From: Indibacter alkaliphilus LW1
Lineage (GTDB): Bacteria > Bacteroidota > Bacteroidia > Cytophagales > Cyclobacteriaceae
Direction of reading: 5' to 3'
Assembly (NCBI RefSeq): GCF_000295935.2
Contig: NZ_ALWO02000032.1
Coordinates: 124,001-188,000, forward strand
Length of the DNA stretch: 64,000 bases
The translations under genes were made by a program, and so were the position numbers. Numbering within the stretch: position 1 is the first letter of the stretch; every line of letters begins with the position of its first letter. Shown here piece by piece: positions 15,419 through 24,304 of the stretch. The notes under the pieces were generated by a model. The model made no database searches. It saw only the letters and a program-made list of their open reading frames with translations, and had not been told where the DNA came from.

Positions 15419-15462
15419 ATGATTTTGGTCATGTTTTTGGCAATTCATTATACCGACATTTG
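15419..15462 (+). promoter_or_regulatory. Putative Fnr/DNR-activated narK promoter
   Basis: ATGAT-TTTG-GTCAT (15419-15432) keeps the TGAT-N4-RTCA core of Crp/Fnr sites. GACATTTG (15455-15462) is one base off TAnnTTTG. Their centres are 33 bases apart, exactly as for nirK. A second weak half-matching site, TTGAA-TCAT-ATCGT, lies at 15402-15415. Confidence 0.5.
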
Positions 15463-15483
15463 TCGTAACCATCCAAAAAAATT

Positions 15484-16824
15484 ATGGCTACTTGGCTCAA
15501 AGAATGGAATCCCGAAGACAATAATTTCTGGGAATCTAACGGTAAAAAAATCGCTTGGCGTACCCTCACGATCACTACTATCGCATTGACCCTGTCGTTT
15601 TGTACCTGGTTTATGATGTCCGCTATCGTCACCCGACTACCGGGTATCGGCTTTTCATTCACAGATAACCAACTGTTTTGGCTTGCTGCTCTCCCCGGAC
15701 TGGCTGCAGGAACTTTAAGGATTGTCCATACATTCCTGATCCCGATCTATGGCAGCAGACATACCATTACAGTAGCTACAATACTTAAACTTGTCCCGGT
15801 GATTGGGATTGGTTTGGCAGTGATGAATCCTGGAACACCTTTCTGGGTATTTGTAGTTCTTGCCCTTACGGCAGGATTTGGAGGAGGAGATTTCTCTTCT
15901 TTTATGCCATCGACCAATATGTTTTTCCCAGCCAGGTTAAAGGGAACAGCTTTGGGAATTCAGGCAGGCATCGGTAATTTTGGTGTCAGCATAGCCCAGT
16001 TCATGACCCCTGTCATGATCGGAGTAGCCTTATATGGAGCACCTCAGCTTTTCCAAAGTGTAGATAAGGCAACAGGAGAAGTGGTTTCAAAAGAGATTTA
16101 CCTGCAAAGTGGTGCTTTTTGGTATGCTCCTCTTTTGATCATCATGGGTATCATTAGTTGGAAATACCTAAAAAGTATTCCAATCAAAGCCTCTTTCAAA
16201 GAACAGTTGGATATTTTTGGAGACAAACATACATGGTATTGTACCATCACCTACTTTATGACCTTTGGTACTTTTGCTGGACTTTCAGCTGCCTTCCCCT
16301 TGCTGATGAAGGTACTTTATGGCAGCTTTGACCCCAGCTTGGATCCATTGAAATATGCTTTTTACGGGCCCTTAGTGGGCTCTGCATCCAGAATTCTTTT
16401 TGGATTTGTGGCAGATAAAACCGGCGGGGCTGTTTTGACTACTATAACAGGTGTAGGACTCTTAGGCGGAGTGATCGTCTTGCTTTCATTTGGATTGGTC
16501 AATCCAACGGGAATGGAGCAGTTTCCACTCTTTGTGGGCACCATGATGGCCTTGTTTTTTTTCACAGGAATCGGAAATGCCTCGACTTTTCGACAATTTC
16601 CTATTATATTTAAGCATAACCCTAGACAAGCGGCCGGGGTAATTGGTTGGACAGCGGCAATTGCGGCATATGGCCCATTTATATTCTCCTTGGCCCTTGG
16701 TGCCTTTATCGGGAGCACTGGCCATGCAGAAGGCTTCTTCTGGATACTTGCTATCTTCCTGGTCCTCGCGACAGTTATCAACTGGTATTTCTACGATAGA
16801 AAAGGAGCTGAGAGACCTTCATAA
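15484..16824 (+). CDS. narK: NarK-family nitrate/nitrite transporter (first copy)
   Basis: A 446-residue MFS transporter of the nitrate/nitrite porter family with about 12 helices. The family signature between helices 4 and 5 is present: FGGGDFSSFMPSTNMFFP followed by KGTALGIQAGIGNFGVS. A second glycine-rich signature lies in the C-terminal half around TGIGNASTFRQFP. It moves nitrate in and nitrite out, feeding the cytoplasmic nitrate reductase encoded directly downstream. The ATG at 15484 is followed by a short polar N-terminus. The upstream region carries a likely Fnr-type site and -7 box. Confidence 0.9.
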   Translation: MATWLKEWNPEDNNFWESNGKKIAWRTLTITTIALTLSFCTWFMMSAIVTRLPGIGFSFTDNQLFWLAALPGLAAGTLRIVHTFLIPIYGSRHTITVATILKLVPVIGIGLAVMNPGTPFWVFVVLALTAGFGGGDFSSFMPSTNMFFPARLKGTALGIQAGIGNFGVSIAQFMTPVMIGVALYGAPQLFQSVDKATGEVVSKEIYLQSGAFWYAPLLIIMGIISWKYLKSIPIKASFKEQLDIFGDKHTWYCTITYFMTFGTFAGLSAAFPLLMKVLYGSFDPSLDPLKYAFYGPLVGSASRILFGFVADKTGGAVLTTITGVGLLGGVIVLLSFGLVNPTGMEQFPLFVGTMMALFFFTGIGNASTFRQFPIIFKHNPRQAAGVIGWTAAIAAYGPFIFSLALGAFIGSTGHAEGFFWILAIFLVLATVINWYFYDRKGAERPS

Positions 16825-16900
16825 TAAATGCTTTAGGTGTAAAGTGAATTCAAGAAGCCAAATGATGTCCAGAATGTTTGAAAGTAATGGATTCTAGCAA

Positions 16901-16948
16901 TTGATTGATATCGGGGCTTTCGAAAAGATTTGTCAAAATATAAATTTC
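16901..16948 (+). promoter_or_regulatory. Weak Fnr/DNR-like site and -7 box before the nitrate reductase operon
   Basis: TTGAT-TGAT-ATCGG (16901-16914) has one perfect half-site. TAAATTTC (16941-16948) differs in one base from TAnnTTTG. Centre distance is 37 bases, four more than at nirK and narK, so this assignment is weaker. Confidence 0.35.
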
Positions 16949-16996
16949 TTTACTAGACTATAATACTCACAAAATCATTATTAATAGAACCACACT

Positions 16997-18052
16997 ATGC
17001 TGAAATTATTTCAAACGCTAAACCGGGTAGCCTTTATCAAAGCCACCATTGCCGCTCTGGCAGTGGTGATTTTGGTGTTTATTGGTTCCAGGAATCTGCA
17101 AAATTTTGATGCAGCGCTTATCGCCTACCTGTTCGGAACCATCTTTGCCGTTTTTGGAATAGCTTACCGTTATTCTGTGTGGTTACAAAGACCACCCACT
17201 CGGCTTTACTGGAGACGTAGTATGCAGTTTTTATTCAGCAAGGATTTTATCACTTATGCCAGCAGATCCGTGTATCTTCTATTTAGAAACATCCTTTTTC
17301 AGCGTTTTATAGCCTACAGAAGCAGAACCAGATGGTGGGGACACTTTTTATTGGCCACAGGATGTCTGTTGTCTTTTGCCATAACCGTCCCATTGACTTT
17401 TGGATGGATACATTTCACCTTGGAGCCCGGAAGCTATGAAATCTACAATGCCAATTTTTTCGGATTCAAAGTAGGCTCTTTTGAATTGGGAGGACTAATA
17501 TCAATATTAGCCTTCAAAGCCTTATTCCTGACTTCTTTCCCTGTCATCATCGGAGCAGTGATCATGATGAAAAGAAGAGTGAAAGATGGTGGAGTAATCG
17601 CAACCCAGTCATTGGAAGGCGATTGGCTTCCCTTGGTCTTGTTGATCGCTATTTCGGTAACAGGATTGGGTATAGGTTACGATTACACCTTTTTGGATGG
17701 AAGGACGCACCAGTTTATGGCCGTAACCCATGCCATCACAGTGATTCTCTTTTTGATTTGGATGCCTTTCGGAAAATTCTTTCACATTTTCCAGAGGCTG
17801 GCCCAACTTGGAGCAAACTTGTATAAAATTGAAGGAAAAAAACGAGGCATGGCAGTCTGCCCACATACCAAAGAAGAGTTTGCCACTCAAACACACATCA
17901 ATGATCTCAAAAGAGTTACCAAAGAAGTTGGCTTTGACTTTACACTTGCTGATGGCAGCAGCCATTTAGACCTCTCTCCCGAAGGAAAAAGGTCTGCCCT
18001 GGCAAAAGCACATTTCGAGGCCAGACAAGCTTCTGGAAAATTCTTCGGTTAA
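16997..18052 (+). CDS. NarI-like membrane cytochrome b subunit of the nitrate reductase
   Basis: A 351-residue integral membrane protein. Two helices near the N-terminus (about 15-60), a basic loop rich in Arg and aromatic residues, then four helices (about 115-260) with histidines in WGHFLLAT, GWIHFTL, THQFMAVTHAIT and PFGKFFHIFQRL. The last resembles the PF-K/R-xxH segment of NarI-type cytochromes that bind heme b and oxidise quinol. A soluble C-terminal tail of about 80 residues holds a CPHTKEEF segment. It precedes the catalytic subunit by 24 bases. I infer that it is the quinol-oxidising anchor; a plain membrane protein without heme cannot be excluded. Confidence 0.6.
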   Translation: MLKLFQTLNRVAFIKATIAALAVVILVFIGSRNLQNFDAALIAYLFGTIFAVFGIAYRYSVWLQRPPTRLYWRRSMQFLFSKDFITYASRSVYLLFRNILFQRFIAYRSRTRWWGHFLLATGCLLSFAITVPLTFGWIHFTLEPGSYEIYNANFFGFKVGSFELGGLISILAFKALFLTSFPVIIGAVIMMKRRVKDGGVIATQSLEGDWLPLVLLIAISVTGLGIGYDYTFLDGRTHQFMAVTHAITVILFLIWMPFGKFFHIFQRLAQLGANLYKIEGKKRGMAVCPHTKEEFATQTHINDLKRVTKEVGFDFTLADGSSHLDLSPEGKRSALAKAHFEARQASGKFFG

Positions 18053-18076
18053 ACAATAATTCTGAATAATCCCATT

Positions 18077-20308
18077 ATGGCCAAACTACCAGTTTCCGCT
18101 GAAAAAATCATAAAACAATACGGTCCCAAAAAGAACTACACCCCATTGGGTGGTTTCGAAGGATCCAATGAACCTGACCGATTGGTCAAAACCCACTGCT
18201 GCTTTTGTGGGATGCAGTGCGGTATACAGCTCAAGGTAAAAGACAATCAGATAGCAGGCTTTGAACCCTGGATGGAATTTCCTTTCAACGAAGGAAGGCT
18301 CTGTCCCAAAGGTGTACAACGCTACCTGCAAAACAACCATCCGGATAGAATATTAAGCCCTCTTCAACGCGTAGAAGGCAAAGGTTTTGAACCCATTGAC
18401 TGGGAATCAGCCATGGGCCGTACCGTCAATGAAATCAAAAGAATTCAATCTACCTATGGTAATGATGCCTTTGCCATGCTATCCGGCGTATCTCTGACCA
18501 ACGAAAAGAGCTACATGGTGGGTAAATTTGCCCGATTGGCACTCAAAACCAAAAACCTTGACTATAATGGCCGGCTTTGTATGGTTTCAGCGGGGGCAGG
18601 AAACAATAAAGCTTTTGGCTTGGATAGAATTTCCAATTCCTGGGCAGATTTGAAGCATGCCAAAGTGATCATCATAGCAGGAACCAATATCAGTGAGTGC
18701 TTCCCTACCCTTACCCACTACATATGGGAAGCTAGGGACAATGGAGCTAAATTGATCGTGGTGGATCCAAGAGTTACGCCTATAGCCAGAACTGCTGATC
18801 TGCATCTGCCCGTTAAACCTGGCAGAGACTCGGCACTTTTTGGAGCCATTCTCAAGCAATTGGTAGACAATGATTGGCTAGATCACGACTTTATAGATTA
18901 CCATACAAGTGGTTTTGAAGAAGCTATAGACGCAGTTAAAGAATATGATCTGGACTGGGCAGAAGCGACTACAGGCATAGATAAAGAAAAAATCAGACTG
19001 GCCGCCGAATGGTGGGGCAAAGCAGATACTTCCTTTCTGCTACACGCCAGAGGCATTGAGCACCATACCAAAGGGGTGGATAATGTGGTCAGCTGTATCA
19101 ATATTGTATTGGCTACCGGCCGTATTGGAAAGCCATATTGCGGATATGGAACCATTACAGGTCAAGGGAATGGGCAAGGAGGTCGCGAGCATGGACATAA
19201 ATGTGATCAATTGCCTGGCAATAGAGACATCACCAATCCCGAGCACAGAAAATACATCGCTGAAGTCTGGGGCGTAGAAGAAAAAGAAATTCCCGGCAAA
19301 GGTCTCTCTGCCTACGAAATTATAGAGGCCATTCATAGAGGAGAAATCAAAGGATTGATTTCCATCTGTTTCAACCCCCTCGTTTCTCTTCCTAATAACA
19401 ATTTTGTGAGAGAAGCACTGGAAAAACTGGAGTATTATATGTGCATAGACTTTTTCCTCAATGAAACTGCCCGGCATGCGGATGTCATCATGGCGGGTTC
19501 GTTACACGAAGAAGAAGACGGCACGGTAACCACAGCCGAAGGTAGGGTAGTAAAAATCAACCAAGCCATCACTCCTCCAGGCCAAGCCAGAAAAGATAGT
19601 GATATCCTGATAGAACTGGCACAAAGATTAGGTGCAGGTGACAAGTTTAATTACAGCAAAGCTGAAGACATCTTCAACGAGCTCCGGGTAGCTTCCAAAG
19701 GAGGCACGGCGGATTATTACGGCATTACCTACAAAAAAATCGAGGAAAACATGGGCATTTTCTGGCCATGTCCATCCGAAGACCATCCAGGAACCCCTAG
19801 ACTTTGGGAAGATAAAAAATTCAAAACCCCTGATGGAAAAGCTCACTTCAATGCAGTACCCTACAGGGAACCTTCTGAGGTGACCGATAAAGAATTCCCG
19901 GTGACCCTCACCACAGGAAGGGTAGTGTCCCAATATCTGTCTGGAACGCAAACCAGAAGAATCGGCAAACTTGTAGACCAATACCCTGAACCGCTTTTGG
20001 AGATCCATCCAAGCTTGGCCCAGCAGTTTGGCATCAAGGAGCGGGAATTGGTCAGGGTATCTACCAGAAGAGGAGAAGCCGTTTTCCCTGCCCAAATTGT
20101 AGAGACTATCCGGCCCGACACAGTTTTTATTCCCTACCACTGGGGAGGCAGCCAATCTGCCAATCAATTGACCATTGGCACATTGGATCCTGTATCCAAA
20201 ATTCCGGAATTTAAAGTCTGTGCCTGCAAATTGGAGCCGCTCAAAAAATGGGCTGCCCCAGCCACTGATTCATTGGCATTTCAAAGCCACGAAACCCTAA
20301 AACCATAA
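18077..20308 (+). CDS. Molybdopterin nitrate reductase catalytic subunit (NasA/NapA-type)
   Basis: A 743-residue molybdopterin oxidoreductase. Cys41, Cys44, Cys48 and Cys76 (CCFCGMQC, then GRLCPKG) bind an N-terminal [4Fe-4S] cluster. Cys168 in [12 protein letters not shown] is the probable Mo ligand as in Nap/Nas enzymes. The bis-MGD binding elements [26 protein letters not shown] and the C-terminal YHWGG region follow the family order. There is no Tat or Sec signal, so it works in the cytoplasm, unlike NapA. The operon adds membrane cytochrome, ferredoxin, Rieske and a small membrane protein, while narK and cofactor genes surround it, which supports nitrate as substrate and respiration as purpose. 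Other oxyanions remain possible. Confidence 0.85.
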   Translation: MAKLPVSAEKIIKQYGPKKNYTPLGGFEGSNEPDRLVKTHCCFCGMQCGIQLKVKDNQIAGFEPWMEFPFNEGRLCPKGVQRYLQNNHPDRILSPLQRVEGKGFEPIDWESAMGRTVNEIKRIQSTYGNDAFAMLSGVSLTNEKSYMVGKFARLALKTKNLDYNGRLCMVSAGAGNNKAFGLDRISNSWADLKHAKVIIIAGTNISECFPTLTHYIWEARDNGAKLIVVDPRVTPIARTADLHLPVKPGRDSALFGAILKQLVDNDWLDHDFIDYHTSGFEEAIDAVKEYDLDWAEATTGIDKEKIRLAAEWWGKADTSFLLHARGIEHHTKGVDNVVSCINIVLATGRIGKPYCGYGTITGQGNGQGGREHGHKCDQLPGNRDITNPEHRKYIAEVWGVEEKEIPGKGLSAYEIIEAIHRGEIKGLISICFNPLVSLPNNNFVREALEKLEYYMCIDFFLNETARHADVIMAGSLHEEEDGTVTTAEGRVVKINQAITPPGQARKDSDILIELAQRLGAGDKFNYSKAEDIFNELRVASKGGTADYYGITYKKIEENMGIFWPCPSEDHPGTPRLWEDKKFKTPDGKAHFNAVPYREPSEVTDKEFPVTLTTGRVVSQYLSGTQTRRIGKLVDQYPEPLLEIHPSLAQQFGIKERELVRVSTRRGEAVFPAQIVETIRPDTVFIPYHWGGSQSANQLTIGTLDPVSKIPEFKVCACKLEPLKKWAAPATDSLAFQSHETLKP

Positions 20309-20320
20309 ACCACATCAATT

Positions 20321-20893
20321 ATGCCTAGTAGTACAAAATATGACCAGCAAATGGGATTTTTCATTGACATGCAGCGGTGTATCGGCTGCCATGCCTGCGA
20401 AATGGCCTGCGCTGAATGTGAAACCAACGGCCAAGAAAGCATGATCCATATTCACTATGTGGAAAGGGCTGTTTCTACGCAGACTACCGTTCAAGTCTGT
20501 ATGCATTGCGAAGACCCTGCCTGTGCCAATGTCTGTCCAGCAGATGCCATTTCCAAAGACGAATTTGGTGTAGTTCATACCGCAGAGACATCCCGCTGTA
20601 TCGGTTGCTCTAACTGCGTGTTGGCCTGTCCTTTTGGAGTTCCGCAAAAACAGGAAAAAGCTGAACTGATGATGAAGTGTAACATGTGTTATGACCGTAC
20701 CTCAGCAGGTAAAAAACCGATGTGCGCTACAGTTTGCCCTTCACAGGCACTGTTTTATGGAACCAGAGAAGAAATCGAGAAAAAGAGACCTGACAGTGTT
20801 CCTGTTGACACCTTTTTCTTCGGGGAGCAGGAAGTAAAGACCAAAGTAAAAATTATGATGCCGAAAGGCAGCAATTACCTCAAAGTGCAATAA
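20321..20893 (+). CDS. Four-cluster ferredoxin-type subunit (NrfC/DmsB family)
   Basis: A 190-residue protein with four cysteine groups for [4Fe-4S] clusters: [35 protein letters not shown] and CNMC-x11-CATVC. This is the arrangement of electron-transfer subunits of molybdopterin oxidoreductases (DmsB, NrfC, PsrB). It starts 12 bases after the catalytic subunit's stop and should bridge electrons between the membrane partners and the molybdenum enzyme. No signal sequence, so it is cytoplasmic together with the catalytic subunit. Confidence 0.9.
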   Translation: MPSSTKYDQQMGFFIDMQRCIGCHACEMACAECETNGQESMIHIHYVERAVSTQTTVQVCMHCEDPACANVCPADAISKDEFGVVHTAETSRCIGCSNCVLACPFGVPQKQEKAELMMKCNMCYDRTSAGKKPMCATVCPSQALFYGTREEIEKKRPDSVPVDTFFFGEQEVKTKVKIMMPKGSNYLKVQ

Positions 20894-20905
20894 TCAGCCA
20901 GTACT

Positions 20906-21418
20906 ATGAAAGAAGAAAAAGCAGGTGAAACACCACAGTGGAAAAATGATTTCCCTATAGACAAGGAGGAAGCTACCCACGTTTCCAGAAGAGAGTTTGC
21001 CAAGTTCCTCACCCTATTCTCCGGCGCACTTGCCCTTGGAAATGGAGCTATTGTGCTCAAAAGCATCGCCTTTCCTGAAAAAGAACTGGAAGGCCAGCAT
21101 TTCATTTGTGAAGAAGGTCAAGTTCCTATGGGCGAAATGCTCCAATTTGAGATTGAGGGCGATAAGGTCATTCCTTATATTCTGATCCATTTGGAAGATG
21201 GAGAATGGAGGGCCTTTGAACAGAAATGTACGCACTTGGCCTGTGCAGTCATTTACCGAAAAGATTTAAATTTGATTGAGTGTCCATGTCACAAGGGCTA
21301 TTTTGATCCCAAAACTGGTGTTGTGACCCAGGGTCCACCTCCTAGACCTTTGCCTCAATTGGAAGTAGTGATTGAAAATGGGAAAGTGTTTGTCAAAGCT
21401 AAAAGCCATAAAGCCTAA
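20906..21418 (+). CDS. Rieske [2Fe-2S] protein with twin-arginine signal
   Basis: A 170-residue protein. Residues 27-50 have a twin-arginine-type signal (SRREFAK followed by FLTLFSGALALGNG), so the folded protein is probably exported and stays anchored. The Rieske ligands are Cys108 and His110 (CTHLAC) and Cys126 and His129 (CPCHKGYF), giving the C-x-H ... C-x2-H pattern. In bc1 complexes such proteins take electrons from quinol. Here it is the fourth gene of a nitrate reductase operon, with no cytochrome bc1 genes nearby, so it may form part of an unusual quinol-oxidising module. Confidence 0.88.
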   Translation: MKEEKAGETPQWKNDFPIDKEEATHVSRREFAKFLTLFSGALALGNGAIVLKSIAFPEKELEGQHFICEEGQVPMGEMLQFEIEGDKVIPYILIHLEDGEWRAFEQKCTHLACAVIYRKDLNLIECPCHKGYFDPKTGVVTQGPPPRPLPQLEVVIENGKVFVKAKSHKA

Positions 21419-21423
21419 ACGAT

Positions 21424-21678
21424 ATGAGTAATTTCAGATATTCCCAAAAAGAAGCACACCCTAATAAAACCAATACCCTGATGACAGGCATCACGCTATT
21501 ACTGATTCTATTGGTCAGTATTCAGATTTGGTTCTTATATTCGGCATTGAACAATGCCCTGACAGATAATTTCAATATTGCATTGGGAACATTTATCGGT
21601 TCATCGGTATTGTTTATAGCAGCAGCTTGGCTTTTACGCTATTTACCTGAGCCAAGAAAACCCAAAATCAAAGAATAA
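21424..21678 (+). CDS. Small two-helix membrane protein of the nitrate reductase operon
   Basis: An 84-residue protein starting five bases after the Rieske stop codon and ending seven bases before moaA. Two membrane helices (about 18-42 and 52-70) with polar ends; the C-terminus is basic (RKPKIKE). I believe it corresponds to a conserved small family (DUF6755-like), but this is from memory and uncertain. Its position suggests an accessory membrane subunit of the nitrate reductase complex. Confidence 0.65.
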   Translation: MSNFRYSQKEAHPNKTNTLMTGITLLLILLVSIQIWFLYSALNNALTDNFNIALGTFIGSSVLFIAAAWLLRYLPEPRKPKIKE

Positions 21679-21685
21679 AAGCAAC

Positions 21686-22666
21686 ATGCTCCAAGATCGG
21701 TTTCAACGTGTACATGATTACCTAAGAATCTCTCTGACAGATAGCTGCAACTTCCGTTGTACTTATTGTATGCCTGAGGAAAATATCCAGTGCATGCCCA
21801 ATGCACATCTGATGCAGCCGGATGAAATCGAGACCATTGCCAAAATATTCGTTTCACTAGGTGTGAAAAAAATCAGACTGACAGGAGGAGAACCAATGGT
21901 TCGCAAGGAGTTTGCCGAAATTGTAGAACGATTGGCAAAACTTCCTGTAGAACTCACCCTTACAACCAATGGGGTCTTGGTTCATCAATATTTAGGTCTT
22001 TTCAAAAAAGCCGGTATCCGGTCATTGAATGTAAGCTTGGATTCTCTCAAGCAAGAAACATTCTTCAAGCTAACCAAAAGGGATAAATTCCAACAAGTCT
22101 GGGACAACATAGAATTACTTCTAAAACATGATTTTCGTATAAAAATCAATGTAGTTGCACTTAATGGTATTATTGAAAATGAACTTTTGGATTTTGTAAA
22201 AATCACCAAAGAACTTCCCCTTCATGTAAGGTTCATAGAGTTTATGCCCTTTGCTGGCAATCTTTGGGATAGTTCGAAGGTGCTGACTGCTCAGAAAATG
22301 TTAGATATGGTCAAAGAAGAGTTTGATGTAGTCAAACTCAAGGACGAACCCCATGCCACGGCCAAAAAATACAAAGCAATTGGTCATGAAGGCACTTTTG
22401 CTTTTATTACGACTATGAGCGAGCATTTTTGTGGTAGTTGTAATCGTATGCGAATCACTGCTGATGGCAAAATGAAAAACTGCCTTTTCGGAAAAGAAGA
22501 AATGGATCTTCTCGGTACCCTGAGAGCGGGTAAGGAAATTGAACCACTGATTCGACTCTCTCTATACAACAAACATGCTGCATTAGGCGGTCAATTTTCC
22601 CCTGATTACCAAAAGGCTGAAGCTGACAAAATCGAAAATCGTAGTATGATTAAGATTGGGGGATAA
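21686..22666 (+). CDS. moaA: GTP 3',8-cyclase
   Basis: A 326-residue radical SAM enzyme for the first step of molybdenum cofactor synthesis. The SAM-binding cluster motif CNFRCTYC is at residues 21-28. LTGGEPMVR follows as the SAM-binding strand, and the C-terminal second cluster motif CGSCNRMRIT with its third cysteine (KNCLFG) is intact. The C-terminal double glycine (KIGG) needed for MoaA activity is present. It is seven bases behind the nitrate reductase operon and so is probably co-transcribed with it. Confidence 0.95.
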   Translation: MLQDRFQRVHDYLRISLTDSCNFRCTYCMPEENIQCMPNAHLMQPDEIETIAKIFVSLGVKKIRLTGGEPMVRKEFAEIVERLAKLPVELTLTTNGVLVHQYLGLFKKAGIRSLNVSLDSLKQETFFKLTKRDKFQQVWDNIELLLKHDFRIKINVVALNGIIENELLDFVKITKELPLHVRFIEFMPFAGNLWDSSKVLTAQKMLDMVKEEFDVVKLKDEPHATAKKYKAIGHEGTFAFITTMSEHFCGSCNRMRITADGKMKNCLFGKEEMDLLGTLRAGKEIEPLIRLSLYNKHAALGGQFSPDYQKAEADKIENRSMIKIGG

Positions 22667-22669
22667 AAA

Positions 22670-22965
22670 GGATATTAATTGATATTAGTGGATATTGATG
22701 GATATTTTGAGGGGAAGTTTGTTTTTGAAATATGGTAGAAATACAATTGAAATATTTAGAAATAGATATTCTTCGAAATAAATGACATTAATGGATATTA
22801 AGAGATATTGGATATTGGGATATTGAAATATGCTTAGCGAAATCGGAGTGAAACGGAGATCCCGAGAGCGAAGTGATTCGGGATATGGTAGAAATACAAT
22901 TGAAATATTTAGAAATAGAAATACTATTGGATATTTTGGGTAAAGTTGGTTTTGGAAAATGATGG
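22670..22965. repeat. Intergenic repeat family A, cluster 2
   Basis: The 458-base gap between moaA and moeA begins with short near-repeats of GATATTNNTG (for example TGGATATTGATGGATATT). It then gives GAAATATGCTTAGCGAAATC, the GGAGTGAAACGGAGA run and a hairpin with arms TCCCGA and TCGGGA (about 22861-22882), followed by ATATGGTAGAAATACAATTG phrases that also occur earlier at 22733-22770. It is the reverse complement of cluster 1 in the norQ-norD gap. Confidence 0.8.
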
Positions 22966-23017
22966 ATATATGATTGAAAAGATGTAGTTCTAACCTCTAA
23001 CCCTGCTTTAGCTTATA

Positions 23018-23070
23018 AACCTGGCAGGTTGATCTAATCTGCTACTTTGACAAAGTAAGACTAATCAGTC
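23018..23070. other. Three small palindromes upstream of moeA
   Basis: AACCTG-G-CAGGTT (23018-23030), TACTTTG-A-CAAAGTA (23043-23057) and GACT-AATC-AGTC (23059-23070) follow each other within 53 bases, 55 bases before the moeA start. They could be operators or transcript hairpins; no T-run follows any of them. Confidence 0.4.
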
Positions 23071-23124
23071 AAAGAAGTTCCAAAAAGAAAAAATAGAAGA
23101 AGCCCATTTTAGTAAAATACAAAT

Positions 23125-24300
23125 ATGATCTCAGTCAATCAGGCTAAATCAATACTTCAAAAGCACACCCCTTCAGCGAAATCTAACATTTTACCGCTCG
23201 AAAAAGCCATAGGCTTGATCTGCACCAAAGACATTCATTCCCCGATTGCAGTTCCTTCTTTTGACAATTCAGCGATGGATGGCTACGCTATTAGCTGGGA
23301 TGATCAGCAAGAGCCATGGCAAGTGGTATCAGAAGTAGCTGCTGGAGATGGTGAATTTCATGTATTGCAAAAAGGCCAAGCCAGTAGAATTTTTACCGGA
23401 GCCCCGATACCTAAAGGAGCGGATACTGTAATCCCACAAGAATGGGTTGAAAGAGATGGAAATCAAATTACATTTGACAAAAGCAGCTTCACAAGAGGCA
23501 GCAACGTTCGTCTAAAAGGAGCTCAGACGGAAGCTGGAGGTATTATTTTAAAAAAAGGTGCGCTAATCAACCCCGGCGGCATAGGTCTTTTAGCATCTGT
23601 GGGGATTGCTGAAATTCCTGTGTACAGCCCTCCAAAAGTTGCGGTAATTATCACTGGAAACGAATTGCAAGAGCTGGGAAAGCCCCTATCTTTTGGCCAA
23701 ATTTACAATTCAAATGGACCTGTTCTGCAAAGTTACTTAAATACCTTAGGTGTAGAGGAGGTGCAGAGTACGCAAGCCATTGATGAACCACATGAATTGC
23801 AAAAAGCCATAGAAAACTCCCTTGCAAACGCTGATATCCTGATTCTTTCTGGCGGTATTTCTGTCGGAGATTATGACTATGTAAAAACAGGATTAACAAA
23901 AGCAGGAGTTGAGGAATTATTTTACAAAATAAAACAAAGACCTGGGAAGCCCCTTTACGTTGGGATTTTGGGTGAAAAATTAATCTTCGCCTTACCAGGT
24001 AACCCTGCTTCTGTCATTACTTGTTTCAATCAATATGTCAAGCCATCACTTTTACAATACATGGGGCATAAGAATTCCTGGCAACCTACAGCAAAGCTTC
24101 CTTTGGCCGAACCTCTAAAAAGAAAAGCGGGACTCACTTTCTTCCTAAAAGCCAAGATTGAAAATAACCAGGTGCACATCTTGACTGGGCAGGAATCATT
24201 CAATCTGATCTCCTTTGGAGCAGCTGACTGTTTTGCTGAAGTTGCAGAAGAAACTGAAGAGATGGCGGCAGGCTCTTTGATAAATGTGTATCATTGGTAA
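23125..24300 (+). CDS. moeA: Molybdopterin molybdotransferase MoeA
   Basis: A 391-residue enzyme that inserts molybdate into adenylylated molybdopterin. Recognisable segments: FDNSAMDGYA near residue 50, the RIFTGAPIPKGADTV strand, AVIITGNEL, LILSGGISVGDYDYV and FALPGNPASV, in family order. The C-terminal beta-domain ends with VYHW. It is the first gene of a tight series: the TSUP gene begins four bases after its stop and mobA overlaps the TSUP gene. Confidence 0.93.
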   Translation: MISVNQAKSILQKHTPSAKSNILPLEKAIGLICTKDIHSPIAVPSFDNSAMDGYAISWDDQQEPWQVVSEVAAGDGEFHVLQKGQASRIFTGAPIPKGADTVIPQEWVERDGNQITFDKSSFTRGSNVRLKGAQTEAGGIILKKGALINPGGIGLLASVGIAEIPVYSPPKVAVIITGNELQELGKPLSFGQIYNSNGPVLQSYLNTLGVEEVQSTQAIDEPHELQKAIENSLANADILILSGGISVGDYDYVKTGLTKAGVEELFYKIKQRPGKPLYVGILGEKLIFALPGNPASVITCFNQYVKPSLLQYMGHKNSWQPTAKLPLAEPLKRKAGLTFFLKAKIENNQVHILTGQESFNLISFGAADCFAEVAEETEEMAAGSLINVYHW

Positions 24301-24304
24301 TAAC

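Noticed and set aside
22670-22800. GATATTGATGG near-tandem words looked like a CRISPR array
   Set aside because: Unit length varies, there are no spacers of constant size, and no cas genes are present.
22967-23124. Possible molybdenum-cofactor riboswitch before moeA
   Set aside because: Only three small independent palindromes are seen; the multi-helix architecture of that riboswitch class is not recognisable.
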